A DNA stretch of 64,000 nucleotides from Pontibacter sp. Tf4. Its GTDB lineage: Bacteria > Bacteroidota > Bacteroidia > Cytophagales > Hymenobacteraceae. Each line of letters begins with the position of its first letter. Within the stretch, counting starts at the first letter, position 1. The DNA lies in assembly GCF_014212495.1 (NCBI RefSeq), contig NZ_JACKZC010000009.1:166277-230276 (forward strand), in the 5' to 3' direction. The notes below the pieces were generated by a model. It worked only from the letters and a program-made list of their open reading frames with translations, did no database searches and was not told where the DNA came from. Made by a program: the position numbers and the translations under genes. Below, one piece after another: positions 42,824 through 52,246 of this stretch.

Positions 42824-43864
42824 ATGAGAGCAAGTAAAACCACCATCAGCGCAGCACCGCAGTCCAGCTTCAGGAATGCAAGCGGACTGCCCGTGCTGAT
42901 TGCTGGCCCATGCAGCGCCGAAAGCGAAGCCCAGATAATAGAAACCGCCGGACAACTGCAATCCCTGCAAAATGTCACTATTTTTAAAGCGGGCATCTGG
43001 AAATCGCGCACACGCCCCAACAGCTTTGCGGGTGTAGGTACTGCTGGCTTGCCCTGGCTGCAAAAAGTAAAACAACAGACGGGCATGCGCCTGGCCGTAG
43101 ATGTATCGAACGCGCAGCAGACCGAAGACGCCCTGCGCCACGGCATCGACATCCTTAGCCTGAACGGAAGAGTAACCGTGAACCCATATGCGGTACAGGA
43201 AATTGCAGAAGTACTACGGGGCACTGCTACGCCACTGCTTGTAACCAACCCGGTTTACCCGGACCTGGGGCTGTGGATAGGTGCTTTTGAAAGACTACAG
43301 CAGGCCGGCCTCACCGACCTGGGAGCTGTGCACCGGGGCTTCTCGGGCGAGGATAAAGAGCTGCTGTACCGCAACCAGCCAAAATGGGAAGTAATGCTGG
43401 AGCTGCGCCGCGAGCTGCCGGAACTACCAATACTTTGCGATGCCAGCCACATTGCTGGCAAACGCAGCCTGTTGTACCCTGTAGGCCAGCGCGCCCTCGA
43501 CCTGGGAGTGGATGGCCTGTTGTTTGAGGCCCATAGCAACCCGGCGGCGGCTCTGAGCAGCCAGCAGCAACAGCTGATGCCACAGGAACTGGATGTGCTA
43601 CTGAACGCCTTGAAAACCCGCGTAAAGCTGACCGAAACCACTGAACTGGTAGAGCACCTGGATGCCCTGCGACAGGAAGTGGAAACACTGGATCAGCAGC
43701 TGACTGAACTTTTGCTGCACCGCACTGCCGTAACCAGCCAGATGAGCAGCTTCGGGTTGGGCAGCGCTCCGGCAGCCGCCGTGTTAGGCAAAAAACAGGA
43801 ACACTTATCCGGGTTGTTGCTGGGCAAAGACCATGGCAGCGAACACACCAGTGCGGTTGCCTGA
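42824..43864 (+). CDS. DAHP synthase with degenerate chorismate mutase domain
   Basis: A 346-residue protein. Residues 20-265 form a type I-beta DAHP synthase (GPCSAESE at 28-35, KAGIWKSRTRP near 54, HRGFSGEDK, DASHIAGKR), which joins phosphoenolpyruvate and erythrose 4-phosphate at the head of aromatic amino-acid synthesis. Residues 280-346 look like a chorismate mutase: helix 1 keeps LRQEVETLDQQLTELLLHR, but where active enzymes have IGxxK there is MSSFGLG, and the third helix with its Gln is missing. The tail may only sense chorismate or its products. Confidence 0.88.
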   Translation: MRASKTTISAAPQSSFRNASGLPVLIAGPCSAESEAQIIETAGQLQSLQNVTIFKAGIWKSRTRPNSFAGVGTAGLPWLQKVKQQTGMRLAVDVSNAQQTEDALRHGIDILSLNGRVTVNPYAVQEIAEVLRGTATPLLVTNPVYPDLGLWIGAFERLQQAGLTDLGAVHRGFSGEDKELLYRNQPKWEVMLELRRELPELPILCDASHIAGKRSLLYPVGQRALDLGVDGLLFEAHSNPAAALSSQQQQLMPQELDVLLNALKTRVKLTETTELVEHLDALRQEVETLDQQLTELLLHRTAVTSQMSSFGLGSAPAAAVLGKKQEHLSGLLLGKDHGSEHTSAVA

Positions 43865-43970
43865 TGCTTTTACTTAAATGTGGAAGAAGTATGAATTATA
43901 AGCTAAAAGGCACGTATTCCGGAAGTTGTGTGTTAAGTTGCAATATCATCCGAAAAACAGAAGAACTGAT

Positions 43971-44297
43971 ATGAGTACTCCACTTTCACGTTTCCGGGCA
44001 GTTGCCCTTTACGAAGGTATATCGTACCTGGTATTGTTACTGATCGCAATGCCCCTGAAGTATATGTTTGGCATACCTGAACTGGTAAAATATGTAGGCT
44101 GGGCACATGGTGTGCTGTTTGTGCTGTATGTAGCTTTCCTGGCGCAGGTATTCTTCACAGAGCGCTGGTCATTGCTCAAGGCTATAGTTGCGTTCATCCT
44201 GTCGCTGGTGCCTTTCGGTACATTTTACCTGGAAAAGAACCTGAAGCAGGAAGAAGAAGCCAAACTGATGCAGCAGCGCGAAAAGCAGGTTGCCTAA
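43971..44297 (+). CDS. DUF3817 family small membrane protein
   Basis: A 108-residue protein with three membrane helices, of the DUF3817 family (FRAVALYEGISYLVLLLIAMPLKYMFG; GWAHGVLFVLYV). The ATG at 43971 is preferred; an upstream GTG adds a charged, non-conserved leader. The C-terminal tail is Glu/Lys/Gln-rich. No function is known for the family. Confidence 0.83.
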   Translation: MSTPLSRFRAVALYEGISYLVLLLIAMPLKYMFGIPELVKYVGWAHGVLFVLYVAFLAQVFFTERWSLLKAIVAFILSLVPFGTFYLEKNLKQEEEAKLMQQREKQVA

Positions 44298-44315
44298 CTA
44301 TAGCTATAGTTGTTA

Positions 44316-44363
44316 ATACAACAAAAAAGCCCCTCCAGTAATGGCGGGGCTTTTTTGTTGTAT
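44316..44363. terminator. Strong bidirectional terminator
   Basis: 18-bp arms at 44316-44333 and 44346-44363, with A and T runs, between convergent genes. Confidence 0.92.
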
Positions 44364-44400
44364 CTATAGTTTGATAGAAGTTAGATAAATAAATTCTGAA

Positions 44401-45450
44401 CTATAGTTTAGTAGCTTCCTCTTTCCGGGCCCAGGCCTGTGCCATAATACTGGCCACCACAAGCTGCAGTGCGTGGTAGATCATGATCGGTAGTAATATC
44501 ACCCCTACCATGTTAGCGTCCGGGAAGAGCACCTTGCTCATAACGGTACCATGCACCAACGATTTTTTAGACCCACAGAACACAGCAGTAATGTTATCCT
44601 CCCGGGCTAAGCCCAGTAACCGGCTGATGCCTGTAATAATCCCGAATATGCAAAAAAACAGCACCAGCATGCCAATGCCCAGCTCCACAAGGTGCAGCAT
44701 ACTCAAACTACCAAACAGATCACGGGCATACGACTCGCAAAACGAACTATAGACGATAAGCAGGATTATGCTCTGGTCGAAAAATCGGATACGGGATTTG
44801 TTGCGCTCGGCCCAGGCGCCAAGCCGGTGATGCAGTAATATCCCAACTATAACCGGGGCAAGCACCTGCAGTACCAGTTTCAGCATTACATCCTGTGTAT
44901 CTATAGTTGCATCGCCGGTAGTCAGGAATACGCCCATCCAGAGCGGGGTAATGAACACCCCCAGCAGACTGGAAATACTGGCATTAAAGATGGCAGCCGG
45001 CATATTACCACCCACCACCGACACCATCACCACCGACGAGGAAACCGTGGAAGGCAGCGCTGCCAGGTAAAAAACACCCAGCCACAACAAATCAGAACTA
45101 TCTGCATTAACCAGCTGCATCACCAGCAGAATAAGTACCGGAAACAGCACAAATGTACTGAGCTGCACCAGCATATGCAGCCGCCAGTTACTCAGGCCGG
45201 CTTTCAGCTTTTCGGGGCTCAGGCGCAACCCATAAAACAGGAAAATAATTGTTACGCCTACATCGGTTATAGTTCCGAGCGCCAGCGGTCCTTCTTTCAG
45301 GCCTACCTGCGGCCACAGGTAAGCCAGCACGATCATGAGCAGCAGTGCCAACAGAAACCAGTCCAGGCCCAGGCGGCCGGCCACTTTGCGGGCACGCGGC
45401 AGTAACCCTATCCCCTTTGCAGCACTTTCGTTCGCTTTATCTGATCGCAT
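44401..45450 (-). CDS. Bile acid:sodium symporter family protein (SBF-like)
   Basis: A 349-residue membrane protein with nine or ten helices. GVTIIFLFYGLRLSPEKLKAG, LAALPSTVSSSVVMVSVVGGN and the crossover-like AVFCGSKKSLVHG are the marks of the SBF-like (YfeH/PF13593) group. The ATG at 45450 is chosen; the frame is open upstream to 45507 but that part runs through a terminator hairpin. Substrates of this group are unclear and may be organic acids or arsenite-related. Confidence 0.86.
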   Translation of the reverse strand: MRSDKANESAAKGIGLLPRARKVAGRLGLDWFLLALLLMIVLAYLWPQVGLKEGPLALGTITDVGVTIIFLFYGLRLSPEKLKAGLSNWRLHMLVQLSTFVLFPVLILLVMQLVNADSSDLLWLGVFYLAALPSTVSSSVVMVSVVGGNMPAAIFNASISSLLGVFITPLWMGVFLTTGDATIDTQDVMLKLVLQVLAPVIVGILLHHRLGAWAERNKSRIRFFDQSIILLIVYSSFCESYARDLFGSLSMLHLVELGIGMLVLFFCIFGIITGISRLLGLAREDNITAVFCGSKKSLVHGTVMSKVLFPDANMVGVILLPIMIYHALQLVVASIMAQAWARKEEATKL

Positions 45451-45474
45451 GCAGAATTTCCGGTTTAACGTACA

Positions 45475-45503
45475 ACGGCTCTGCAGTTTTGCTGCAGAGC
45501 CGT
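45475..45503. terminator. Hairpin between mtg-like and SBF genes
   Basis: 12-bp arms ACGGCTCTGCAG (45475-45486) and its complement (45492-45503), loop TTTTG. The T run after it is weak. Confidence 0.65.
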
Positions 45504-45527
45504 GCATATATGGTTTATAGTTCTTTG

Positions 45528-47519
45528 TTAAAAGTCGAGCAGGTCAATTGTTTCCAGTTCAAACTCCGAGGTATCTTCCTGTATTTGTGTGGTATCAGTG
45601 GCTGTTACGATCAGGTCGCGGGCACGGCCATAGAGCGTGACGTTCGGGTACAGGTTTTCGTATTGTTCCTGCGTTATCAGGCCACGGCGGCGCATAATGC
45701 CCCCTATCAGCCTATAGTAGTACCCTTTGTGGCTGCGCAGGTTTCCGTAACTGTCAAACGACGAACGGTAACGTTTCGGGCTCGGGATAATACTGGTCAG
45801 GAAAATGGCTTCGGCGAGGTTAAGCTCGTTCGGCTGCTTGCCAAAGTAAAACCGGGAGGCATCCTTGGCACCGTACACGTTTGGTCCCCACTCAATAATG
45901 TTCAGGTACACTTCAAACATGCGGTTCTTCGATACCAGGTCCAGGTTCTCGATGAGCCAGACGATAATGGCCTCCTCTACTTTACGGGTGATCGTTTTAT
46001 GGCGCGTCAGGAAAACGTTTTTAACCAGCTGCATGGAGATGGTACTACCCCCGCGCACAAATTTCCCTTCTTTTAAGTTGGTGATGATCGCCTGGCGGAA
46101 AGCCTCTTCATGGAAACCGTTATGGGAATAAAACCCAGCATCTTCGGCCGTCAGGATAGCATTGCGCAGGAACGGCGAAATCTGGTTGATGGGCGCAAAG
46201 AACGGGTTTGTCGGCCCGACAGTAAAGGTACGCACCGGCTTGCCATACTCATAAACGGTATGCACAAAGGGCCCTTTTATCTTCTCTATATTGGTTTTGC
46301 CCCACTTCAGTATCTTGAAATCTTTCGAGGCTTCCAGGTCAGGATCAAACTTGAGGCTATCGAGCTGGTCCATGTTTACGTGGAAGCTCATGGCATACTG
46401 CAGGTCGCCCTGTGCCTGTATGCCCTCCAGGTTCTCAAACAGCCCGGGCGGCAACGAATCGAAGAAGTTGTTGGCCGGTATAGTTTCGGTATTTACTTTC
46501 AGGTCGATGATCTTGGACGGAGCTGTCTGGTAGCTGGCCTCTATACTGGCAACGGCCTTGTTTACACGCACCTGCGTAGGCTTTTCCACTGCGTAATAGT
46601 TCTTGCCTATCGTTACCACATACTCCACTGCACTTTCATTCACGTGCACATCTTCGGTCGCAATTTTGGGGTGGTTTACCACCAGGTTCTGTATTTTGGC
46701 ATCGCCTTTAATGGTCAGGCGCTCGCGTTTATAGCTTTTATCTTCCAGGCTCAGGTGCAGGGAATCAAACTTTACCGTAGCGCCAAATTTATCATGCACA
46801 TAAGGCACACGAATACCAAGGGTATCAGTAGCAAAAATGCTGGTAGCAATATGATAGTCGCCGGGGTCTATGGTGCCTTTTATCAGCATGTTGTTCCGGA
46901 TGCTGTCCATCTGCACAGCCAACTGTGTTGCTATTTTGCCATCATCTATTTTCAGGTAAGGCATTTTCACATCGATCGTGCGGTTCGGCGACACATACGA
47001 CACGTTCAGGTTACGGAAGTCTACCTGGTCCGGTACATTGTCGAAGGCGGTTTCGATGAGCCTGTTCAGCAGTTCGCCATAGTTGCGGCCACCTTTGGTG
47101 GTATCGGCAGGCGCTGCTTCGTCATCAGACTTAAACAGGAACGAGAAATTGTTGATATCGCCATTTTTACGGGCCGTCAGGTAGCCGTCGGTTACCTGCA
47201 ACCTGTTAAATACCGCCCGTCCCTTTAAAATAGATTTAATGCTGACCGTGGCATGCACGCTGTCAGTAACAAACAGGGTATCGCGCTCGTGTGGCACCAG
47301 CGAGATACCGCGCAGCACCACCGAGTTCAGGTCAGTAAAGCGGGCTTCCTCAATCTTAAAATCTACAGGGTATTTATTTTCGATCTTTGCTTCTATCCTG
47401 CTAAGGGTTATCTCCAGAAGCTTGGTTCTGAAGGCAAAGAGCAGTACAAGCAAAACAAGCAGCAACGACACGAATATGCCGGCTCCAATCAATATCTTTT
47501 TTTTCAATCGCTGATTCAA
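45528..47519 (-). CDS. GT51 peptidoglycan transglycosylase with AsmA-like N-terminus
   Basis: A 663-residue membrane-anchored protein. One helix near residues 8-30 is followed by about 390 residues of repeated beta strands (FKIEEARFTDLNSVVLRGI, VDFRNLNVSYVSP) that look like AsmA/DUF748 lipid-transfer-type proteins. Residues 435-620 are a GT51 domain: the catalytic Glu is in TAEDAGFYSHNG near 457, with RGGSTISMQLVKNVFL and the second Glu region VEEAIIVWLIE. There is no penicillin-binding domain, so it is a monofunctional glycosyltransferase for glycan strands. The N-terminal extension is far longer than in MtgA (about 240 residues). Confidence 0.88.
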   Translation of the reverse strand: MNQRLKKKILIGAGIFVSLLLVLLVLLFAFRTKLLEITLSRIEAKIENKYPVDFKIEEARFTDLNSVVLRGISLVPHERDTLFVTDSVHATVSIKSILKGRAVFNRLQVTDGYLTARKNGDINNFSFLFKSDDEAAPADTTKGGRNYGELLNRLIETAFDNVPDQVDFRNLNVSYVSPNRTIDVKMPYLKIDDGKIATQLAVQMDSIRNNMLIKGTIDPGDYHIATSIFATDTLGIRVPYVHDKFGATVKFDSLHLSLEDKSYKRERLTIKGDAKIQNLVVNHPKIATEDVHVNESAVEYVVTIGKNYYAVEKPTQVRVNKAVASIEASYQTAPSKIIDLKVNTETIPANNFFDSLPPGLFENLEGIQAQGDLQYAMSFHVNMDQLDSLKFDPDLEASKDFKILKWGKTNIEKIKGPFVHTVYEYGKPVRTFTVGPTNPFFAPINQISPFLRNAILTAEDAGFYSHNGFHEEAFRQAIITNLKEGKFVRGGSTISMQLVKNVFLTRHKTITRKVEEAIIVWLIENLDLVSKNRMFEVYLNIIEWGPNVYGAKDASRFYFGKQPNELNLAEAIFLTSIIPSPKRYRSSFDSYGNLRSHKGYYYRLIGGIMRRRGLITQEQYENLYPNVTLYGRARDLIVTATDTTQIQEDTSEFELETIDLLDF

Positions 47520-47726
47520 AATATTCGCTGCGAATTACGCTATTTAGATTCAGTATCTAAAATAAGTGCACAGATTATTATGCACCTTTACCGATACGCT
47601 TTATGGTGTAGTTTATGTTATCCCAAACACATACGCGGATGTGCTTTTTTTGATATAGTTATACCTTAATACTTCTATAATACCATTTACGGCAACTATA
47701 AACTATAGTCTTTTCGTGTTCGGCAG

Positions 47727-47758
47727 TTGGCGTACTATGCCTTTCCTGTTTATCTTTG
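47727..47758 (+). promoter_or_regulatory. Probable promoter of purB
   Basis: TATCTTTG at 47751-47758 fits TAnnTTTG; TTGG at 47727-47730 lies 20 bases upstream. The ATG at 47776 is 17 bases on. Confidence 0.55.
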
Positions 47759-47775
47759 AACAAAAACTATACCCA

Positions 47776-49128
47776 ATGAACCTGACAACGCTTACTGCCC
47801 TATCGCCGGTGGATGGCCGCTACCGCCGCAACACAGCTGAGCTGGCTGCTTATTTTTCTGAGTTTGGCCTGATCCGTTACCGTGTGCTGGTAGAAGTAGA
47901 GTATTTTATCGCGCTGTGCGAGCTGCCCCTGCCGCAACTACAGCAGGTGGATAAAGGACTGTATCCGGCGCTGCGGGCCCTATATGAGCAATTTACCGAG
48001 CAGGATGCCCTGACTATAAAAGAGACCGAAAAGACGACCAACCACGACGTAAAGGCAGTTGAGTATTTCATAAAAGATAAGTTTGATGCGCTGGGCCTGG
48101 GGGAATACAAAGAGTTCATACATTTCGGGTTAACGTCTCAGGATGTAAATAACACGGCCATCCCGTTATCGATGCGCGAAGCGGATGAGCGTGTGCTGCA
48201 GCCTATGTTCCAGCACCTGCACCAGACGCTGGCCGAACTGGCACAGCAATGGAAAAATATACCGATGCTGGCACACACGCACGGGCAGCCGGCTTCACCT
48301 ACCCGCCTGGGTAAAGAAATGATGGTGTTTGCCGAGCGACTGGAAGCCCAGATGGATCTGCTGCGCCAGGTACCTTTTTCGGCTAAGTTTGGCGGGGCAA
48401 CCGGCAACTTTAACGCGCACCACGTGGCGTATCCAACTATAAACTGGCCGGATTTCGGTAACAGATTTGTGCAGGAAAGCCTTGGCCTGCGCCGCAGCCA
48501 GTACACCACCCAGATTGAACATTACGACAACCTGGCCGCTTACTTCGACGGACTGAAACGCCTGAACACGATCCTGATCGACTTTTCGCGCGATGTGTGG
48601 CAGTATGTATCGATGGGCTATTTTAAACAGAAGATCAAAGCCGGTGAAGTGGGTTCGTCGGCTATGCCGCATAAAGTAAACCCTATTGATTTTGAGAACG
48701 CGGAAGGTAACTTAGGTATCGCCAATGCCCTGCTGGAGCACTTGTCGGCCAAGCTTCCAATTTCGCGCCTGCAACGCGACCTGACCGACTCTACGGTGCT
48801 GCGCAATGTGGGCGTACCGCTGGCGCATATCGTTATTGCGTTAAAATCACTGGAGCGTGGTATTAGTAAACTGGAGTTAAACGAGGCTGCCCTAACCCAC
48901 CACCTGGAAGAGAACTGGGCTGTGGTGGCAGAAGGCATCCAAACAGTACTACGCCGCGAAGGCTATCCGCAACCATACGAAGCCCTGAAAGCCCTGACCC
49001 GCAAAAACGAAAAGATCACGGCCTCAACCATCAGCAATTTTATAGATACCCTGCAGGTAAGCGACACCATAAAAGCAGAACTGAAACAGATAACCCCTTA
49101 TAGTTATACCGGCGTAGATCTGCTCTAA
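47776..49128 (+). CDS. purB: Adenylosuccinate lyase
   Basis: A 450-residue enzyme of the fumarase/aspartase superfamily, acting twice in purine synthesis (SAICAR to AICAR, and adenylosuccinate to AMP). The start MNLTTLTALSPVDGRY is the usual PurB N-terminus, which is why the frame upstream of 47776 is left out. The mobile signature loop is SSAMPHKVNPIDFENAEGN, with the catalytic Ser, and the catalytic His is in AHTHGQPASPTRLG. Length matches the E. coli type. Confidence 0.96.
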   Translation: MNLTTLTALSPVDGRYRRNTAELAAYFSEFGLIRYRVLVEVEYFIALCELPLPQLQQVDKGLYPALRALYEQFTEQDALTIKETEKTTNHDVKAVEYFIKDKFDALGLGEYKEFIHFGLTSQDVNNTAIPLSMREADERVLQPMFQHLHQTLAELAQQWKNIPMLAHTHGQPASPTRLGKEMMVFAERLEAQMDLLRQVPFSAKFGGATGNFNAHHVAYPTINWPDFGNRFVQESLGLRRSQYTTQIEHYDNLAAYFDGLKRLNTILIDFSRDVWQYVSMGYFKQKIKAGEVGSSAMPHKVNPIDFENAEGNLGIANALLEHLSAKLPISRLQRDLTDSTVLRNVGVPLAHIVIALKSLERGISKLELNEAALTHHLEENWAVVAEGIQTVLRREGYPQPYEALKALTRKNEKITASTISNFIDTLQVSDTIKAELKQITPYSYTGVDLL

Positions 49129-49152
49129 CTATATTCTATCCCGATCACAAAT

Positions 49153-49183
49153 AAACGCCCCAGCTACAACAGCCGGGGCGTTT
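49153..49183. terminator. Terminator downstream of purB
   Basis: Arms AAACGCCCC (49153-49161) and its complement (49175-49183), then TTGTTAAT. Confidence 0.85.
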
Positions 49184-49264
49184 TGTTAATAGTTTACCCG
49201 TGTTGTAAAGTTATTTCAGCAAAATGCGTTTAAGTATAGTTAAGCTTTGGAATAAGGCAGCACT

Positions 49265-49720
49265 ATGGAAAAATATTTACCTTATGCGGTACTCCTGCTG
49301 CGGCTGGCGCTGGCATTTACGCTGCTGGCTATAGTTGCTGATAAATTTGGTTACTGGGGCGAGGCCGGCACTCCCGGCACCCTCTGGGGCGACTGGGACA
49401 CCTATGCTGCCTATTTCGGTACACTTGTCCCGTTCCTGCCCGGTAACATCTCCGAGAAGCTGGCTATAGTTTGTACTTTTCTGGAGATTGCACTGGCAAT
49501 AATGTTACTGTTCGGGCTTAAAGTACGCTGGGCTGCTGTGGCTACCTGCATCTATACGTTGTTACTTGGTATCTCTATGGCTGTGTTCATCAGTATTAAA
49601 GCGTCGTTTGACCATAGTTTATTTGTTTGCAGCGCGGCCGGTTTCCTGCTTGCCTGTTGCCCTATCTATAAATTTACGCGGCACGGCATTAAAAAGCGCA
49701 GCACCTATCATCCGTATTAA
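49265..49720 (+). CDS. DoxX-like membrane protein
   Basis: A 151-residue protein with four predicted helices. The layout fits the DoxX/MauE family: first helix VLLLRLALAFTLLAIVADKFG, third-helix LEIALAIMLLFGLKVRWAA and a C-terminal basic tail. Family members are linked to thiosulfate oxidation, methylamine utilisation or redox stress, but most are uncharacterised. It is transcribed alone. Confidence 0.75.
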   Translation: MEKYLPYAVLLLRLALAFTLLAIVADKFGYWGEAGTPGTLWGDWDTYAAYFGTLVPFLPGNISEKLAIVCTFLEIALAIMLLFGLKVRWAAVATCIYTLLLGISMAVFISIKASFDHSLFVCSAAGFLLACCPIYKFTRHGIKKRSTYHPY

Positions 49721-49777
49721 GCAAGCTTATACAATGCAGGTGCTGCGCTTTTCCGGTTTCCGGTCCGGCACTATAAA

Positions 49778-52246
49778 CTATAGGTTAGGCTGACTTACCG
49801 TAAAGGTATATGTTTTGCTGCCTGCCTTGCCATCTGCCGTTAACCCTTGAACTACAACCAGGTATGTCCCCGTCTGGTCAGATGTATAAAATGATTTCTC
49901 CGCTTTTGTTCCGGTTTCCAGTTTCAGATCCGGCGCCCAGTGCAGCAGGTTTCTGAAATCGGCCAGGCGGCTAAGCTTATGCTCCGGTGTGTCGTAAACC
50001 GGGGCGTAAAACTCGCGCTGCAGCTGCAGTCCTTCATAAGATTGCATCAGTGCACGCGGGTCCGGCTCAAAACCTGCCAGGTCGCCGGTATAAGTTATAA
50101 AGCTCACAAGGCCGTCATACACCTGCGGACCGTTAAAGAACCTGCTGGTCACCACATCCAGTTTCTTCACTTTCAGCGGGTCAAAAGCCATGATCTTGTC
50201 AATGTCAAAAACAGGCACACCATCTAGCAATACCATCGGGTTCTCCTGGAAGATAGTTTTGTTTGGCCTGTCGAACACCATAAAGTGGAAGCCGTCACGG
50301 CGCTTACGCAGCTGGATGCCCGGCACATATTCGCGCAGCACTTCTTCCATCACCTTAAAGCGCTTGTAGTCATCAAGGAGGTATTGTTCCGGCGCCTGCC
50401 CGTAAATGGTGGTGCTATCTGCCTGACCCGTAACCGCTCTGTTAATGACATTTCCAAAGTAAGCATGCTGTGTCTGTACCTCCACGTGGCGCAGCGTCAG
50501 TTCCTCCTGCAGCGATGATGCCAGGTTCGGTGCCGGTACCATACGCTTCGCGAACTTATCCGAGAATGGATTGAACACCTGGAAATGGTAAGTGCTGTCT
50601 TTGGTATAATTGCTTTGGATAATGATGTCTTTTGCGTCAAAGAAATCCTTCACTTCGTAGCGGATGGTACCATCCGGAGCGCTGGTTGAGTTGTATAACC
50701 GGATGTTTTTGCCCGGCGAAGCAAGAAATGTAAGAATGCCCGGGGCAGCCTCGCCAGATACCTTATGGGTGACTTTACCTGTTATCAGGTGTCCGTTATA
50801 CTCCGGTACATAGGCAAACGGAGCAGGTTTTTCTGCTAAAACATCAGTCCAGGTAAAGCGGCTCCAGCCATGGGTCAGCATCAGGTTATCCATAGCCTGT
50901 CTGTCCGAAGCGCCAAAGCCTGAGAAATAGTATCCCGGTTCTTCTATAGTTCCTTTCAGGTCAGATGTAAGCCACAGATAACTTTCTATAGTTTGGGCTG
51001 GTGCCCCCTGCAGCGAATCAACTTTATACACAGCCATCGACAGGTTAGCCGGTGTATCTTTTGCACCGTTGGCCTGCGCCAGTATGTCCAGTGTTACTTT
51101 ATCGCGGGTAGTGTACTGAGGTTTGTCTGTGGCAATTTTCAGATCAAGCGTATGAGTTGGTGCTTTAAAATACAGGCGCTCGCATACAGGCTGCTGCCCC
51201 GCATTGAAAACCGTAAAATGCGTTATTCCATCCGGCAGTTGCTTTTTGTCAACTATAAACACGGCTGCACCATTGTTTACGGTGGCACGCTCTGAGTAAC
51301 CGATGATCTGCCGGGCATGGCCCAGCAAAAATACCTGGTCGCCCGGGCGATTCTGCTGACGCACTGTAATTTTCAGTTTCTCAGCATCAGCATCCTCTAA
51401 CTGCAGGGCATAACCTTGCTCCTGCACCTGCGGCAATGGAGTGGTAAAACCTTGTGTTTCGTTTAGTTTAATAACGGCTGTATATTTTTTACCGGGCGCA
51501 GGCGTGAAGGTGAAATGCCCCATGCCAAATTTATGAGGTGCAAAGTCAAGTACTTTTTGTCCGCGCTCGTCCTGCAGCTCTCCTGTAAAGTTTACACCTT
51601 TGCCGCTAAGCTCGCTTAGTGCCTTAAACGCTACTTTATTGGGTACACCTGCTACTAAGTGGCCACCCTCCGGGAAAAACTGTACCGTATAGCCTTTAGC
51701 TTGCTCTGCTGGTTGCGGGTCTACTTTCCGGAAGGTGTTAACTATAGTTACCGGCTGTTCAAAATAAAACTCGGGGCTATAGTTCTTCATCCAGTTGGTA
51801 TAGGCACGCACGCTATAGTTACCCGACCCAAGCTCTACCGGCAAACTAAAGGAGCCTTTTCCTTTGCCATCCTGTAATGCTACCTTGGCCTGCAACACAG
51901 GTTTCTGAGCCGCATCCAACACTTCCACATAAGCTACTTTGCTGATATCCAGCGGGCGGTGCTGTGTACCATCCACATCGTAAATGCTGAACCACATGGT
52001 TTCGCCGCAGGCATATACTGGCCTGTCCAGGTGCAGGTATAGTTTCTCCTGCAGGGCTTTCTGGCGGTATTGGTCAAACGCACTTGTAATACTGCTGAAA
52101 CTGCCGGTTTGTGCAGCAGCCTGACTGGTAAGCCCCAGGCTACAGATAAGCCCGAGGGCTACCCGTATGCCGGCTCTAACTATAGGTTTTGCTACGATAG
52201 TTTTATTCTTCAACACCTTCGTCTTATTGTAGGTTAGGTACTGCAT
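49778..52246 (-). CDS. Exported MG2/plug-like protein paired with a TonB receptor
   Basis: An 822-residue protein with a signal peptide near residues 25-46 (SQAAAQ). Residues 60-165 are macroglobulin-like (KLYLHLDRPVYACGETMWF; GNYSVRAYTNWMKN). The middle is a row of Ig-like beta domains. Residues 630-720 resemble an isolated TonB-receptor plug (NPMVLLDGVPVFDIDKIM) with no barrel after it. The gene directly abuts the DUF4249 gene, so it is the last member of a four-gene operon. It may be a surface scaffold or protease inhibitor of the receptor complex (inference). Confidence 0.75.
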   Translation of the reverse strand: MQYLTYNKTKVLKNKTIVAKPIVRAGIRVALGLICSLGLTSQAAAQTGSFSSITSAFDQYRQKALQEKLYLHLDRPVYACGETMWFSIYDVDGTQHRPLDISKVAYVEVLDAAQKPVLQAKVALQDGKGKGSFSLPVELGSGNYSVRAYTNWMKNYSPEFYFEQPVTIVNTFRKVDPQPAEQAKGYTVQFFPEGGHLVAGVPNKVAFKALSELSGKGVNFTGELQDERGQKVLDFAPHKFGMGHFTFTPAPGKKYTAVIKLNETQGFTTPLPQVQEQGYALQLEDADAEKLKITVRQQNRPGDQVFLLGHARQIIGYSERATVNNGAAVFIVDKKQLPDGITHFTVFNAGQQPVCERLYFKAPTHTLDLKIATDKPQYTTRDKVTLDILAQANGAKDTPANLSMAVYKVDSLQGAPAQTIESYLWLTSDLKGTIEEPGYYFSGFGASDRQAMDNLMLTHGWSRFTWTDVLAEKPAPFAYVPEYNGHLITGKVTHKVSGEAAPGILTFLASPGKNIRLYNSTSAPDGTIRYEVKDFFDAKDIIIQSNYTKDSTYHFQVFNPFSDKFAKRMVPAPNLASSLQEELTLRHVEVQTQHAYFGNVINRAVTGQADSTTIYGQAPEQYLLDDYKRFKVMEEVLREYVPGIQLRKRRDGFHFMVFDRPNKTIFQENPMVLLDGVPVFDIDKIMAFDPLKVKKLDVVTSRFFNGPQVYDGLVSFITYTGDLAGFEPDPRALMQSYEGLQLQREFYAPVYDTPEHKLSRLADFRNLLHWAPDLKLETGTKAEKSFYTSDQTGTYLVVVQGLTADGKAGSKTYTFTVSQPNL

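Noticed and set aside
46110..47228. A 372-codon open frame opposite the GT51 gene
   Set aside because: It lies wholly antisense to a gene with clear catalytic motifs, shows no recognisable domain and has composition expected of a shadow frame.
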